Positions 24,700 through 33,961 of a DNA stretch of 64,000 nt are shown here, one piece after another. The notes below the pieces were generated by a model. The model worked only from the letters and a program-made list of their open reading frames with translations. It was not told the origin of the DNA and ran no database searches. The stretch is from Kribbella kalugense (GTDB taxonomy: Bacteria > Actinomycetota > Actinomycetes > Propionibacteriales > Kribbellaceae). Position 1 is the first letter of the stretch. The number at the start of each line of letters is the position of its first letter. The stretch lies in NCBI RefSeq assembly GCF_004365875.1, contig NZ_SODF01000003.1, positions 169,666 through 233,665 on the forward strand, read 5' to 3'. The position numbers and the translations under genes are program-made.

Positions 24700-26018
24700 C
24701 CCAGACTCAGTCCGCACACCGGTCCGGAACGGCGGCATACCTCCGCCCCGTGTACCACGTCCGGCCGCCGCGCGGATATCTCAACGACCCGAACGGGCCG
24801 ATCGAGCACGGCCATGGCGTACAGCTGTATTTCCAGTCGCGGCCGACTCTCGACCAGCACGTCCCGGTCGAGTGGGGCCACGCCTCCTCGGCGGACTACG
24901 TGCGCTGGACCCTGCATCGGCCGGCGATGGCTCCGCAGCCGGGTGGGCCGGACACCGACGGCTGCTGGTCCGGCAACACCGTGCTCGACGAGGGCCGGAT
25001 CCGGGCCTTCTACTCGGGGCGGGTCGAGGGGCGCCCGTACCAGTCCGTCCTCACGGCCGTGTCCGACGACGGCGGCGCGTCCTTCGGGCCGCCGCACCAA
25101 GTCGTCCCCGACCCGGTCGATCAGGCGATCATGTTCCGCGATCCCTTTGTTTGGAGGGAAAACGGCACCTGGTGGATGGTGGTTGGAGCCGGGTACGCCG
25201 ATCGCGGTGCGAGCATCGCGTTGTACCGGTCGCCGGACCTGGAGAACTGGACAGCCGCCGGTTCACTGGCGGAACTGCCGCGTGGCCTCGCGGACGGAGA
25301 GGACACCGGGGCGGCGTGGGAGTGTCCACAAGTGCTGACCCTCGACGGGCGCCGGATCGCCGTCGTGTCGGCGTGGTCGCCCGAAGGCGGACCTGATCAG
25401 GTGCTGTCCTTCGATGTCGACGTACCGCTGGAACCGCGGCGCGTCGATCACGGGACGAACTTCTACGCGGCGTCTGCCTTGCGTGACAGCCGCTTCGGGC
25501 CGTTGCTGTTCGGCTGGCTGACCGAAGGCCGCGATCGATCAGGGTGGACCGATTGGGCGGGCGTCATTTCGCTGCCGCGGGTCGTCCGGCTCGGTCCGGA
25601 GTCGTCACTCCGCAGCGCGCCGGTCCCGACCGTGGACAGCCTGCGTGTCGGCCCCGGCGTACCCGCTGATGGTGTCTCGACGGGTCCGCAGTGCGAGATT
25701 GCCGTATCAGAAGGGCGCGTGGTCATTCACTTCAGTGACCAGGAGCGTCTGGAGATCGAGCTGGACGCCGACTCTCTGACGATCGACCGGAGCCACGCCA
25801 GTCTCGATGAGCACGCCCACGGTGGGCGGATGCAGGTGACGGACGCCTTCGATCCGTCGTCGCGTCTGCCGGCGGCTCGGATCTTCCTCGACGGATCGGT
25901 GGTCGAGGTCTTCACCAGCGCCGGCCGCGTCCTCAGCACTCGCATCTACCCGACTACCCCGCCCCCATGGCGAGTCGAGGCCCCAGAGAACGCACAGCAC
26001 TGGGAGCTCGCTCACTGA
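24696..26018 (+). CDS. GH32 family beta-fructosidase (levanase/sucrase-like)
   Basis: A 440-residue glycosidase with the classical GH32 residues: nucleophile Asp31 in GYLNDPNGP, RDP in MFRDPFVWRE near residue 147, acid/base in AWECPQVLTLDG near residue 209. The C-terminal beta-sandwich ends ARIFLDGSVVEVFTSAGRVL. There is no signal peptide, so it hydrolyses imported fructosides inside the cell. The TTG start overlaps the permease stop (TTGA) and has AGGAG 7-8 nt upstream. It is the last gene of the plus-strand operon and is followed by a strong bidirectional hairpin. Confidence 0.9.
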   Translation: MTQTQSAHRSGTAAYLRPVYHVRPPRGYLNDPNGPIEHGHGVQLYFQSRPTLDQHVPVEWGHASSADYVRWTLHRPAMAPQPGGPDTDGCWSGNTVLDEGRIRAFYSGRVEGRPYQSVLTAVSDDGGASFGPPHQVVPDPVDQAIMFRDPFVWRENGTWWMVVGAGYADRGASIALYRSPDLENWTAAGSLAELPRGLADGEDTGAAWECPQVLTLDGRRIAVVSAWSPEGGPDQVLSFDVDVPLEPRRVDHGTNFYAASALRDSRFGPLLFGWLTEGRDRSGWTDWAGVISLPRVVRLGPESSLRSAPVPTVDSLRVGPGVPADGVSTGPQCEIAVSEGRVVIHFSDQERLEIELDADSLTIDRSHASLDEHAHGGRMQVTDAFDPSSRLPAARIFLDGSVVEVFTSAGRVLSTRIYPTTPPPWRVEAPENAQHWELAH

Positions 26019-26024
26019 CGCGAA

Positions 26025-26060
26025 CAGCCGGGGACACCGCGAAAACGGTGGCCCCGGCTG
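26025..26060. terminator. Bidirectional terminator between the fructan operon and exported protein gene
   Basis: Nine-base arms CAGCCGGGG (26025-26033) and CCCCGGCTG (26052-26060), extended by CACC/GGTG across a one-base mismatch, with a GCGAAAAC loop. It lies just after the GH32 stop and just before the convergent gene's stop at 26073. Confidence 0.8.
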
Positions 26061-26072
26061 ACGTGTTCGGTG

Positions 26073-27038
26073 TTACTCGCCGACCAGCTGGTCGTAGTGG
26101 GTGGTGATCGAGACGTGGTCCACGCCGTTGAAGACGGCGGGGATCTTGCCGTACGACGTGATTGCGGTCCCGGCGCCGTTCGCCTTGCTCATCGCGTAGA
26201 GCGTGCCGGACTGCGTGTTGTTGTCGATAGCGGCGATCAGCGAACCACCGCGGGTGCCACAGCCCTGGACGACCAGCGACTCGTAGTCGGCCCAGCCGGA
26301 GGAGCGGATCAGCTTGAGGACCGGCTTGGCCCCGGCGGCGACCGGGATGTGGACTGACCACAGGGCGCCCGCGTTCGTGGTCATCAGCAGGGTGTCGTAC
26401 GTCGCGGTCTCACTGATGACCGTCATCGCCTTGAAACCCTTGAAGCCCGGGAGGGGGCCGAGGGCACGGAAGCCGGCACCGACGATCTGGTACCGGTACA
26501 GGCTGCCGTTGGTGTTCAGGCCGTACAAGTACGCGTGCGTGGGGCCGGCGACGCTGTAGTTCGAGGTGGCGATGGACTTGAAGCTGGTCCAGCCCGTGCC
26601 GACCTTCTTGAAGGTGGACGACCAGGCGCCGGCATCGCCGTTGTCACGCACCAGCGACGTGTGCCGGTACAGGTTCGCCCCCTGCAGCAGCAGGCCGTAG
26701 AAGTAGACCTGCGTGCCCGACGCGTTCACGGCGCCGTACCAGGTCGTGTCGGCGCGGGTGCCGACGAACTTGGACGGCGTGTCCGAGTAGGACTCGATGT
26801 GGCGGCCCGGAACGCTGTCGATCTCCTGCACGGTGCCCGCGGCCGTGGGGACCATGACCGCGCTGAGGCACGGCTCGCCGGCGTCGGCGGCCTTGGTCTT
26901 GATCTTGTTCGGCTGGACGTTCTTGACGAACGTGTGCGCCTTCGGGTCGGGCTTTCCGGCGAAGGCCGGAACCGACGAGACAGATGCGGCCAGCAGGCCG
27001 GCACCGGCCAATGCGAGCGCAAAACGCTGCAATTTCAT
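26073..27038 (-). CDS. Secreted protein of unknown function, beta-propeller-like
   Basis: A 321-residue protein with a clear Sec signal peptide (KLQRFALALAGAGLLAASVSSVPAFA). The mature part contains repeated Tyr/Trp/Gly-rich strands of similar shape (GANLYRHTSLV, TNGSLYRYQIV, NAGALWSVHIP, QSGTLYAMSKA), about 45-50 residues apart, suggesting a tachylectin- or sialidase-type propeller. One Cys pair (AGEPCLS and QGCGTRGG) may form a disulphide. GGAGGGGGAA precedes the ATG. I do not recognise a specific family; carbohydrate or surface binding is a guess. Confidence 0.75.
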   Translation of the reverse strand: MKLQRFALALAGAGLLAASVSSVPAFAGKPDPKAHTFVKNVQPNKIKTKAADAGEPCLSAVMVPTAAGTVQEIDSVPGRHIESYSDTPSKFVGTRADTTWYGAVNASGTQVYFYGLLLQGANLYRHTSLVRDNGDAGAWSSTFKKVGTGWTSFKSIATSNYSVAGPTHAYLYGLNTNGSLYRYQIVGAGFRALGPLPGFKGFKAMTVISETATYDTLLMTTNAGALWSVHIPVAAGAKPVLKLIRSSGWADYESLVVQGCGTRGGSLIAAIDNNTQSGTLYAMSKANGAGTAITSYGKIPAVFNGVDHVSITTHYDQLVGE

Positions 27039-27166
27039 AGGAGTTCCCCCTCCAGTGATGCCTCGATTAGCTCGAGATCGCGCTGAGTGTAACCGAGCGA
27101 AGGGGCAACAACCGCATGCATTACACCCTGATGTAAACCGGTATAGCGATCAACCAGCGCAGGGCC

Positions 27167-27200
27167 CGACGCCCTCCAGTCCGTCAACTGGAGGGCGTCG
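27167..27200 (-). terminator. Terminator of the DUF11 surface protein gene
   Basis: Perfect 14-bp arms (27167-27180 and 27187-27200; core GCCCTCCAGT/ACTGGAGGGC) with a 6-nt loop, starting 8 nt after the stop of the gene at 27208 on the minus strand. Confidence 0.8.
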
Positions 27201-27207
27201 GAGCTGG

Positions 27208-30200
27208 TCAGGACCGGCTTCGGCGGGACCGCGTCGCAGCGATCACACCGATGCCGGCCGCGATCAAGGCCAAAGCGGCCAGGAAAAGGGCCGGGCTGAC
27301 CGGGCTACCGGTGTTGCCCAGGTCGCCGCCCGGCTTCTGCGGCGGCGGGGTCGGACGGCCCGGCTGGGGCGGTGTGACCTTCACCGTGACCGAACTGCTG
27401 TTGTCGGTCGGATCCGGGTCCGGCGTGGTCGCCTTGACGGTCGCTCCGTTCGTCACGGAGGTCCCGCCGTACGACGTGTCGATCAGGACGTCCAGCGTGA
27501 CCCGGGCCGTCGTACCGGGGTCGATCCGGCCGACTGCACAGGTGACCTTCTGGCCGTCCGCGGTGCAGTGGTCCGGCTTGCTGGTGAGTCGGAGTCCGTT
27601 CGCGAGTACGTCGGTGACCGTCACGCCGGCCGCTGACGACGGACCGGTGTTGTGTACGGCGATGTCGTACCGCAGCGCGTGCCCGGCGATGACCGTCTTG
27701 GCCGACGCGGTCTTGACCACGCTGAGGTTCGCGGACTGCGTCGTACGGCCGCTGACCTTCGCCTCGTTGTTCGCGATCACCGGGTCCGGCGTGGCGGAGC
27801 CGACACGGGCGATGTTCTCCAGCATGCCGCTGAACCCGGGTACGACGGTTGCGGTGATCGTGACCGTGATCGTGGCGCCTTCGGCGAGCAACGCCGTACC
27901 GCATTGGACGGTGCCGGCCTCAGGAGCATCCGGTGCTCCAGGCGCGAGCGGCGGCAGGATGATGCACCCGGGAGCGCTGACCTTGGTGAGGCCGCGGGGC
28001 AGTTCGTCGGTGATGTCGACCATGCGGGCGTCTGACGGGCCGTTGTTCTTCACGGTCAGCAGGTACTTCACCGACCCACCGGACACCGGCTCGGCCGGGG
28101 ACATCGTCTTGGTGATCGCCAGATCCGCCAGCGCGGTCACCGGCGACTCGACCGTGCCCGTGTTGTTGTCCGGGTTCGGATCGGGCGTCGACGACGTCTC
28201 GGTCGCGGTGTTCGTCAGGCTCGAACCGTCGTACCCGGAGGCCAGCCGGACTTGGACCGAGATGATGGTCTGTCCGATCGGCAGGTCACCCAACTCGCAG
28301 CGAACCGTACGGCCATTGATGGTGCAGCCCGTCGACGCCGAAATGACAGTCAGCCCAGCCGGCACCGTGTCGGCCAGCACGACTGCCCGTGCGGTCGACG
28401 GACCGGCGTTGGTCACGACGATCGTGTAGTCGAACGTGCTGCCCGGGGTGACCCCGGAAGGATCCGAGGTTTTCGTGACGCTCAGCTCCGCACGGGTCTC
28501 GACCGGGATCGTCACCGTGGAACTGTTGTTGCTCTCGTCCGGGTCAGTCACCGGTGAGATCGCCCTGGCGGTGTTGGCCAGCGACTTCCCGGTGTACGCC
28601 GGATCGAGAGCGGCCGTGATCACGACGGTCGCGGTCTTGCCCGCGGCGATCGTGCCAAGGTCACAGCTGACGTTCTGACCGGCCGTCGTACAAGTGCCCT
28701 GGTCGGGGTCTGCCTTGGTGAGCGTCAGCCCTGTCGGCAAGGTGTCCGCAGCGGTCACAGCAGTGGCATCCGACGGGCCGTGGTTCACGACCGTGAGCCG
28801 GTAGGTCACCCCACCACCGGCCGCCGCGGACGCCTCGTCGCTGGTCTTGATGACCTCGATATCGGCCACCCGCTGCACGTCGGTCGTCACCGAGTCGTCG
28901 TTGTTCGACGGATCCGGATCGGACGTCGTACTCGTCACCGAACCGGTGTTGGTGATCGCCGCGGTCTGCGCCGCCGCGACCGCAACCCGGATCACAACCA
29001 CCGCATTGCCACCCGCTGCGATCGTCCCGAGAGAACAGCTCACATTCGACCCGGACGTCGGACACGTACCGTCCGCACTCGTTGCCTCCAGCACCGACAG
29101 CCCAGCCGGTACGGCGTCCGACACCGACACGGCCTGAGCCGTGGACGGACCGGCGTTGTGCACCGTCAGTGTGTAGACCGCCTCACCACCGGCAACCAGC
29201 GTTGTCGGCTGCACGGCCTTCACCATTGACAGGTCGGCGGCCGTGGTCACCTTGGTCTCGGCCGAGCCGTTGTTGTTCTGGTCGTTCGGGTCCGGCGTCT
29301 GCGAGCTGGCCGTCGCGTGGTTGACCAGAGTCTCGGCCGGCTGGTCCGGCGAGACCTTCACGACGACGGTGACGGTCGCGTCATCACCCGGAGCCAGCTG
29401 GCCGACCGGGCACATGACCACCGGCTCGGACAGCGTCGGGTCCTGGGTGCAGTCGCCACCAGGGCCCGTCCCGCTGACGAACGTCGTACCCGCGGGAAGC
29501 GTGTCGGAGACCACTGCACCGACCGCGTCGGACGGGCCGGCGTTGTGTACGGTCAGGGTGTAGGTCAGCTCGTTGCCTGCGACAACTGTCGCGGGCGCCG
29601 TCTTGGTGACGGACAAGTCAGCCTGCGCATCAACACTGGGGGTAGTAGTCGAGGTGTTGTCGGATCTGGTCGGGTCGGTAGGCGTCTGTGCGGTCGCCGT
29701 CGCGGTGTTGACCAGCTCTCCTGGCTTGGTGGAGGCGGCAACTGTTCCGCTCACCGTGACCACGAAATTGTCCCCAGCCGCGAGAGTCGCCGCCAGGCAG
29801 CGCACCTGACCGCCGGCTGCCGTGCAGGTCGCACCACCGGTCGCACTCGCTGTCACTCCCGTGACTGCGTCAGGTACGTCGTCCACCACGGAGACACCCT
29901 GTGCGTCCGACGGACCCGTGTTGCTGACCGTCAGCTTGAAGGTGATCGCCTTACCAGCCACGACCGGGTCCGGCGAGGCCGTCTTGGTGATCTTGATGTT
30001 GGCCTGCGCACCGGTCATCAGCGTGTACGTCGCCGAGTTGTTGTCGTCGACCGGATCTGGAGTGGGCGACGAGACGGTCGCCGTGTTGTCGAGGTTGTTC
30101 GGCGGCGTACCCGACGGGACGTTCGCGACCACTGACACCGTGACGACGTCGCCCGGTGCCACAGTGCCGACCGCACAGGTGACCGTGCCGGCCTCCTCGG

Positions 30201-33012
30201 TGCAACTGCCACTCGACGGCGTCGCCGACACGTACTGGAGCGGCGCCGGCACAGGGTCGGACACCTTGACCGACTCCGCTGCCGACGGCCCGTTGTTCGT
30301 CACCGTCAACGTGTAGGTGACCGGACGGCCAGCCTGGACAGGGGTTGGCTGCGCGGTCTTGGTGATCGCCAGATCGGCGCTGGTCGTCAGGTCATCCGTG
30401 GTCCGGCCAGTGTTGTTGCTGGTGTCCGGGTCCGACGTCGAACTGGTCGCGGTTGCCGAGTTCGTCAGCTGCCCGATCGCCTTGGCTGACACGGTTCCTG
30501 TCACCGTGATCGTCGCCGTCGATCCAGCCGTCAGATCGCCGAGCGCACACTTCGCCTGCGTCGAATCGACCGTGCACGACCCTGCGGAACTGTCCGCGGT
30601 CACCCCGGTCAACGCACTTGGTACGTCGTCCGTCAGCTGCACCTTGCGGGCATCGGACGGCCCGTCGTTGCGGACGCTGATCCGGTAGGTGACCGGCTGC
30701 CCGGCAACGACCAGCTTGCTCAGCGTTTCCTTGGTGACAACGAGATCGGCCTTGGCAGCACCCGGAGTCACTGTCACGGTGCCGGTGTTGTTCGAGTCGT
30801 CCGGGTCCGGGGTGTCGCTGGTGACCTTGGCCGTGTTGGTCAGCGCACCGCCCTGATAGCCGGCGTCCAGGGTTGCGGCGATCTTGACCGCGACACCCGA
30901 ACCGGCCGCGATCTTCGCCAGCGTGCAGTTGACGTCCTGTCCGGCCGTCGTACAGTTCGCGGCGGACTCGACGCCGGTGATCGCGAACCCGGCCGGGATC
31001 GTGTCGGCGACCCGGACCTGCTCGGCGTCGGACGGCCCATTGTTGCGAATGGCAAGGGTGAACACGACCGACTCACCCGGCGCCGGAGCACTTGGCGCGA
31101 CAGTCTTCTCCAGCGAGAGGTCCGCCGTACGCGTCACGTCTGTCGTGACTGACGACGTGTTGTTGTCCGGGTTCGGGTCCGAGGTCGAGGTGGTTACCGT
31201 GGCCACGTTGGTCAGGCTGGTCGCCGTACTCGCCGCGGGCACGCGTACGACCACGGTGATCGTGGCGCTCGAACCGGACGCGATCGTGCCGAGCGAGCAG
31301 GTGGTGGACGCACAGGACCCTTGCGTCGGTGTGGCGGACACCAGGTCGACGCCGTCGGGCAGGGTGTCGGTGACGGTCACGTCCTGCGCCGGACTCGGAC
31401 CGTTGTTGTGGGCAACCAACGTGTAGGTCAGGTCGCCGCCGGCAGGGATCGGGTCGGGCTTGGCGGTCTTGGTGATCGACACGTCGGCCGACGCCGCGAC
31501 CGGAGTGTGCACCTCGTCCGTGCGGTACGTGAACGGCTTCTTGAGCGTCTCGGCCGTGTAGTCGAGCAGGCCCGTGTTGTCGAGCGTCGTACCCGCTGCG
31601 GCCTGGTCGACGGTGACGCGGAAGCGGATCGTAGTGCTCTGGTTCTTCTTCAACCGGCCACCGGTCGTCGCGTTCGCACCGGTGCCGACCCGGAACCGGA
31701 CCATCTTCGCGTTGCCGTCGTACTCCGCCTGGTCGTCGCCCGGCCGATCGGTCTTGGCACCCGATCCGGCCCCGGAGGTCTCGACGAGCGAGCCGGGAAC
31801 GTACGTCGTGTTCGGCGGCAACGAGTCGCGGACCGTCGAGCGGAGCGCGTCGTCGTCCCCGGTGTTGCTGTAGCTGAGCGTGTATTCGAGGGTGTCGCCA
31901 ACCTTCGCCGGGTCGTTGCCGGCCAGGTTCCGTACCGTCTTCGTGCCCAGGATGGTCGGCGCATACAGGTCGATCTGGGTGGTCAGCGCGGCCGGGTAGT
32001 AGACGTCGCCGGTGCTGGCGAAGGTGAGCTGGGCGCTGGTCGCGTTGTTCGGGACGATGCCGGCAGCGTCGACCACCTTGGCGTCGACGCCCAGGTTGTT
32101 CAGGCTGGCCGGCGTCCGGTCGGTGAGGTTCGACCCACCGTCGGTGATCCGGCTGCCGTAGAAGTTCGCCGACGGGTTCTGCGCGTCGGCGAGCCGGGTG
32201 CCGTTGACCGCGAAGTAGTCACCGCTGATCCCGGCGTCGCCTTCGTACGTGACGCTGCCGAACCGGGCGTTGACCGCACCGCTCGGCGGCGCGAGGAAGC
32301 CGGAAATGCTGGCCCTCACCGGCTCGCCGCTGCTCACCTTGGCGTACCCGTTGAAGACGCTCAGGTCGCGCAGCGGCTCGCTCGCCTGCTGGTACGCGAT
32401 CACCAGGCTCCACCCGGCGTACCGGTCGGCGCCCGTCCCGGTCGGCACGTCGGCGCCCCAGTACTCGCCGTTGCCGCCGGCCCGGACGAGATCGGTGACG
32501 TCGAGGTACGACGAGTAGTCGTTCTTCGACCCGGTGTTCAGCAGGTCGGTCTTGCTCGCAGTCACAGTCTGGTACGCCGCCTGACCCGGCAGCCGGAACC
32601 GCATCGTCGTACCGTCGTCAGGGGTGGACGTCCCGCCCTTGCCTGCCCCGCGGGCGGCGCCCCAGAACAGGCCGGCGTACAACACCTGGGCGCCGGACGG
32701 CAGGTCGACCGACGCGCCGGACGAGGACTTGGTCGACGGGTCGGAGTCCGTGTCCAGGAGATCCATGGTCCAGTCGTTGTTGTTCGACGTGGAAGTCCCG
32801 CCGGCCAGCGCCGCACGACAGGCCGCCGACGACCGGTCGCAGGTCAGCACACTGTTGCCGGTGATCCGGATCGCACCGTTGGTCTGCGCACCGAACACCT
32901 TGCCGAAGTCACGCACCGTGTCGGCCCTGGCCGTTGCCGGCAGCACCAATCCGGACACGAGCACCAGTAGGAGTGCAAGCAAGATCCGCGGCGCGCGGAC
33001 ACGAGCGGCCAT
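27208..33012 (-). CDS. Giant DUF11-repeat cell-surface protein
   Basis: A 1934-residue exported protein. A Sec signal (RILLALLLVLVSGLVLPATARA) is followed by a ~330-residue non-repetitive N-terminal domain (GAQVLYAGLFWGAARGAG and DVTDLVRAGG are notable), then one divergent and eleven clear DUF11-type beta-sandwich repeats of about 115-125 residues, each opening ADLxITKT and containing NxGPSxA. The C-terminus is a Pro-rich linker, LGNTG, a hydrophobic helix and RSRRSRS: the layout of a sortase substrate with a non-standard sorting motif. Likely a stalk or adhesin reaching beyond the wall. Each repeat has a Cys pair. A 14-bp hairpin terminates it. Confidence 0.88.
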   Translation of the reverse strand: MAARVRAPRILLALLLVLVSGLVLPATARADTVRDFGKVFGAQTNGAIRITGNSVLTCDRSSAACRAALAGGTSTSNNNDWTMDLLDTDSDPSTKSSSGASVDLPSGAQVLYAGLFWGAARGAGKGGTSTPDDGTTMRFRLPGQAAYQTVTASKTDLLNTGSKNDYSSYLDVTDLVRAGGNGEYWGADVPTGTGADRYAGWSLVIAYQQASEPLRDLSVFNGYAKVSSGEPVRASISGFLAPPSGAVNARFGSVTYEGDAGISGDYFAVNGTRLADAQNPSANFYGSRITDGGSNLTDRTPASLNNLGVDAKVVDAAGIVPNNATSAQLTFASTGDVYYPAALTTQIDLYAPTILGTKTVRNLAGNDPAKVGDTLEYTLSYSNTGDDDALRSTVRDSLPPNTTYVPGSLVETSGAGSGAKTDRPGDDQAEYDGNAKMVRFRVGTGANATTGGRLKKNQSTTIRFRVTVDQAAAGTTLDNTGLLDYTAETLKKPFTYRTDEVHTPVAASADVSITKTAKPDPIPAGGDLTYTLVAHNNGPSPAQDVTVTDTLPDGVDLVSATPTQGSCASTTCSLGTIASGSSATITVVVRVPAASTATSLTNVATVTTSTSDPNPDNNTSSVTTDVTRTADLSLEKTVAPSAPAPGESVVFTLAIRNNGPSDAEQVRVADTIPAGFAITGVESAANCTTAGQDVNCTLAKIAAGSGVAVKIAATLDAGYQGGALTNTAKVTSDTPDPDDSNNTGTVTVTPGAAKADLVVTKETLSKLVVAGQPVTYRISVRNDGPSDARKVQLTDDVPSALTGVTADSSAGSCTVDSTQAKCALGDLTAGSTATITVTGTVSAKAIGQLTNSATATSSTSDPDTSNNTGRTTDDLTTSADLAITKTAQPTPVQAGRPVTYTLTVTNNGPSAAESVKVSDPVPAPLQYVSATPSSGSCTEEAGTVTCAVGTVAPGDVVTVSVVANVPSGTPPNNLDNTATVSSPTPDPVDDNNSATYTLMTGAQANIKITKTASPDPVVAGKAITFKLTVSNTGPSDAQGVSVVDDVPDAVTGVTASATGGATCTAAGGQVRCLAATLAAGDNFVVTVSGTVAASTKPGELVNTATATAQTPTDPTRSDNTSTTTPSVDAQADLSVTKTAPATVVAGNELTYTLTVHNAGPSDAVGAVVSDTLPAGTTFVSGTGPGGDCTQDPTLSEPVVMCPVGQLAPGDDATVTVVVKVSPDQPAETLVNHATASSQTPDPNDQNNNGSAETKVTTAADLSMVKAVQPTTLVAGGEAVYTLTVHNAGPSTAQAVSVSDAVPAGLSVLEATSADGTCPTSGSNVSCSLGTIAAGGNAVVVIRVAVAAAQTAAITNTGSVTSTTSDPDPSNNDDSVTTDVQRVADIEVIKTSDEASAAAGGGVTYRLTVVNHGPSDATAVTAADTLPTGLTLTKADPDQGTCTTAGQNVSCDLGTIAAGKTATVVITAALDPAYTGKSLANTARAISPVTDPDESNNSSTVTIPVETRAELSVTKTSDPSGVTPGSTFDYTIVVTNAGPSTARAVVLADTVPAGLTVISASTGCTINGRTVRCELGDLPIGQTIISVQVRLASGYDGSSLTNTATETSSTPDPNPDNNTGTVESPVTALADLAITKTMSPAEPVSGGSVKYLLTVKNNGPSDARMVDITDELPRGLTKVSAPGCIILPPLAPGAPDAPEAGTVQCGTALLAEGATITVTITATVVPGFSGMLENIARVGSATPDPVIANNEAKVSGRTTQSANLSVVKTASAKTVIAGHALRYDIAVHNTGPSSAAGVTVTDVLANGLRLTSKPDHCTADGQKVTCAVGRIDPGTTARVTLDVLIDTSYGGTSVTNGATVKATTPDPDPTDNSSSVTVKVTPPQPGRPTPPPQKPGGDLGNTGSPVSPALFLAALALIAAGIGVIAATRSRRSRS

Positions 33013-33096
33013 CTGAAGTCCCCGTTTCTGTCAGCAGTCGCCCGCAAGGCATACCACAGAAAGGACTTCAGAGTAACCGAACGACTACCGTGTGTC

Positions 33097-33111
33097 GCAA
33101 CAACTTGTTGC
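33097..33111. promoter_or_regulatory. Palindrome upstream of the surface protein gene
   Basis: GCAACAACTTGTTGC is a perfect 7-bp inverted repeat around one central base. It lies in the 116-bp gap between the CoA-transferase stop and the DUF11 gene, 85 bp upstream of the latter's ATG, a plausible operator. No partner regulator is evident. Confidence 0.4.
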
Positions 33112-33128
33112 CAGTGGCACATATTCCG

Positions 33129-33881
33129 TCAACGGACGGTGCGTTTCTCGATGCTCTTCCGCTCGGCCTGCTCGGCAGTGAGCGGTACGACGCGTTGCAC
33201 GAAAACGCCGGGCAGGTGGATCGTGTCCGGCCCGAGCTCACCGACCTCGACGACGTGCTCGGCCTCCACGATCGTCACCCGGCCGGCCATCGCGGCGACC
33301 GGGTTGAAGTTGCGGGCGGCGGCGTGGAAGACGCAGTTGCCGGCCCGATCGGCGACCGCTGCGCGGACCAGCGCGATATCGGTCACGATCGCCTCCTCGA
33401 GCAGCATCTCCCGGCCCTGGATCGTCCGGACCTCCTTGGGCGGTGAGGCGGCGGCGACCGTGCCGTCGACGGCGTAGCGCCAGGGCAGCCCGCCGTCGGA
33501 CACCATCGTACCGACCCCGGTCGGGGTGAAGAACGCGCCGATCCCGGAGCCACCCGCACGCAGCCGCTCGGCCAGCGTGCCCTGCGGGGTCAGCTCGACG
33601 GTCAGCTCCCCGGCCAGATACTGACGGGCGAACTCCTTGTTCTCCCCGACGTACGACGCGATCACGCGGCTGATCCGTCGTTGCTCCAGCAGCAGTCCGA
33701 GGCCGGCGCCGTCGACGCCGCAGTTGTTCGAGACGACGGTCAGCTCACGCGCACCCTGCTCGAGCAGGGCCTCGATCAGGAACCACGGGATGCCGGCCAG
33801 GCCGAACCCGCCGACCGCCAGGCTGGCCCCGTCCGGAATGTCGGCGACCGCGTCCGCCGGTGTCGCGACGACCTTGTCCAT
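33129..33881 (-). CDS. 3-oxoacid CoA-transferase subunit A (ScoA/PcaI-like)
   Basis: A 250-residue alpha subunit of a family I CoA-transferase, which moves CoA from succinyl-CoA to a 3-oxo acid such as acetoacetate or 3-oxoadipate. Signatures: VGGFGLAGIPWFLIEAL near residue 20 and GGSGIGAFFTPTGVGT near residue 110. The catalytic Glu lies in subunit B, which is not encoded next to it: the next minus-strand gene is the DUF11 protein. ATG 33881 is the natural start; an Arg-rich extension is rejected. It diverges from a LysR regulator of the type linked to aromatic or ketoacid catabolism. Confidence 0.87.
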   Translation of the reverse strand: MDKVVATPADAVADIPDGASLAVGGFGLAGIPWFLIEALLEQGARELTVVSNNCGVDGAGLGLLLEQRRISRVIASYVGENKEFARQYLAGELTVELTPQGTLAERLRAGGSGIGAFFTPTGVGTMVSDGGLPWRYAVDGTVAAASPPKEVRTIQGREMLLEEAIVTDIALVRAAVADRAGNCVFHAAARNFNPVAAMAGRVTIVEAEHVVEVGELGPDTIHLPGVFVQRVVPLTAEQAERKSIEKRTVR

Positions 33882-33950
33882 GCCTCGACGGTAGGCCGAG
33901 TGGACCGATAGGGAGAAATACCGGCTTGCGCGGGATCCAGACTCTGCAAG

Positions 33951-33961
33951 TATCAATCCCG
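33951..33961 (+). promoter_or_regulatory. -10 element directly before the LysR GTG
   Basis: TATCAA at 33951-33956 lies 4 bp before the GTG start and no SD is present. A transcript starting 6-7 bp after the -10 would be leaderless, which is common in actinobacteria. Confidence 0.45.

Noticed and set aside
27121..27136. TTACA-N6-TGTAA palindrome upstream of the exported protein gene
   Set aside because: Only 5-bp arms and no partner regulator; too weak to report as an operator.
27208..31500. Long-period DNA similarity across 4 kb
   Set aside because: Explained by the DUF11 protein repeats, not by mobile elements or array structure.
31321..32970. A 549-codon plus-strand frame opposite the DUF11 gene
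   Set aside because: Arg/Val-rich low-information translation, antisense to a clear signal-peptide-plus-repeat protein.
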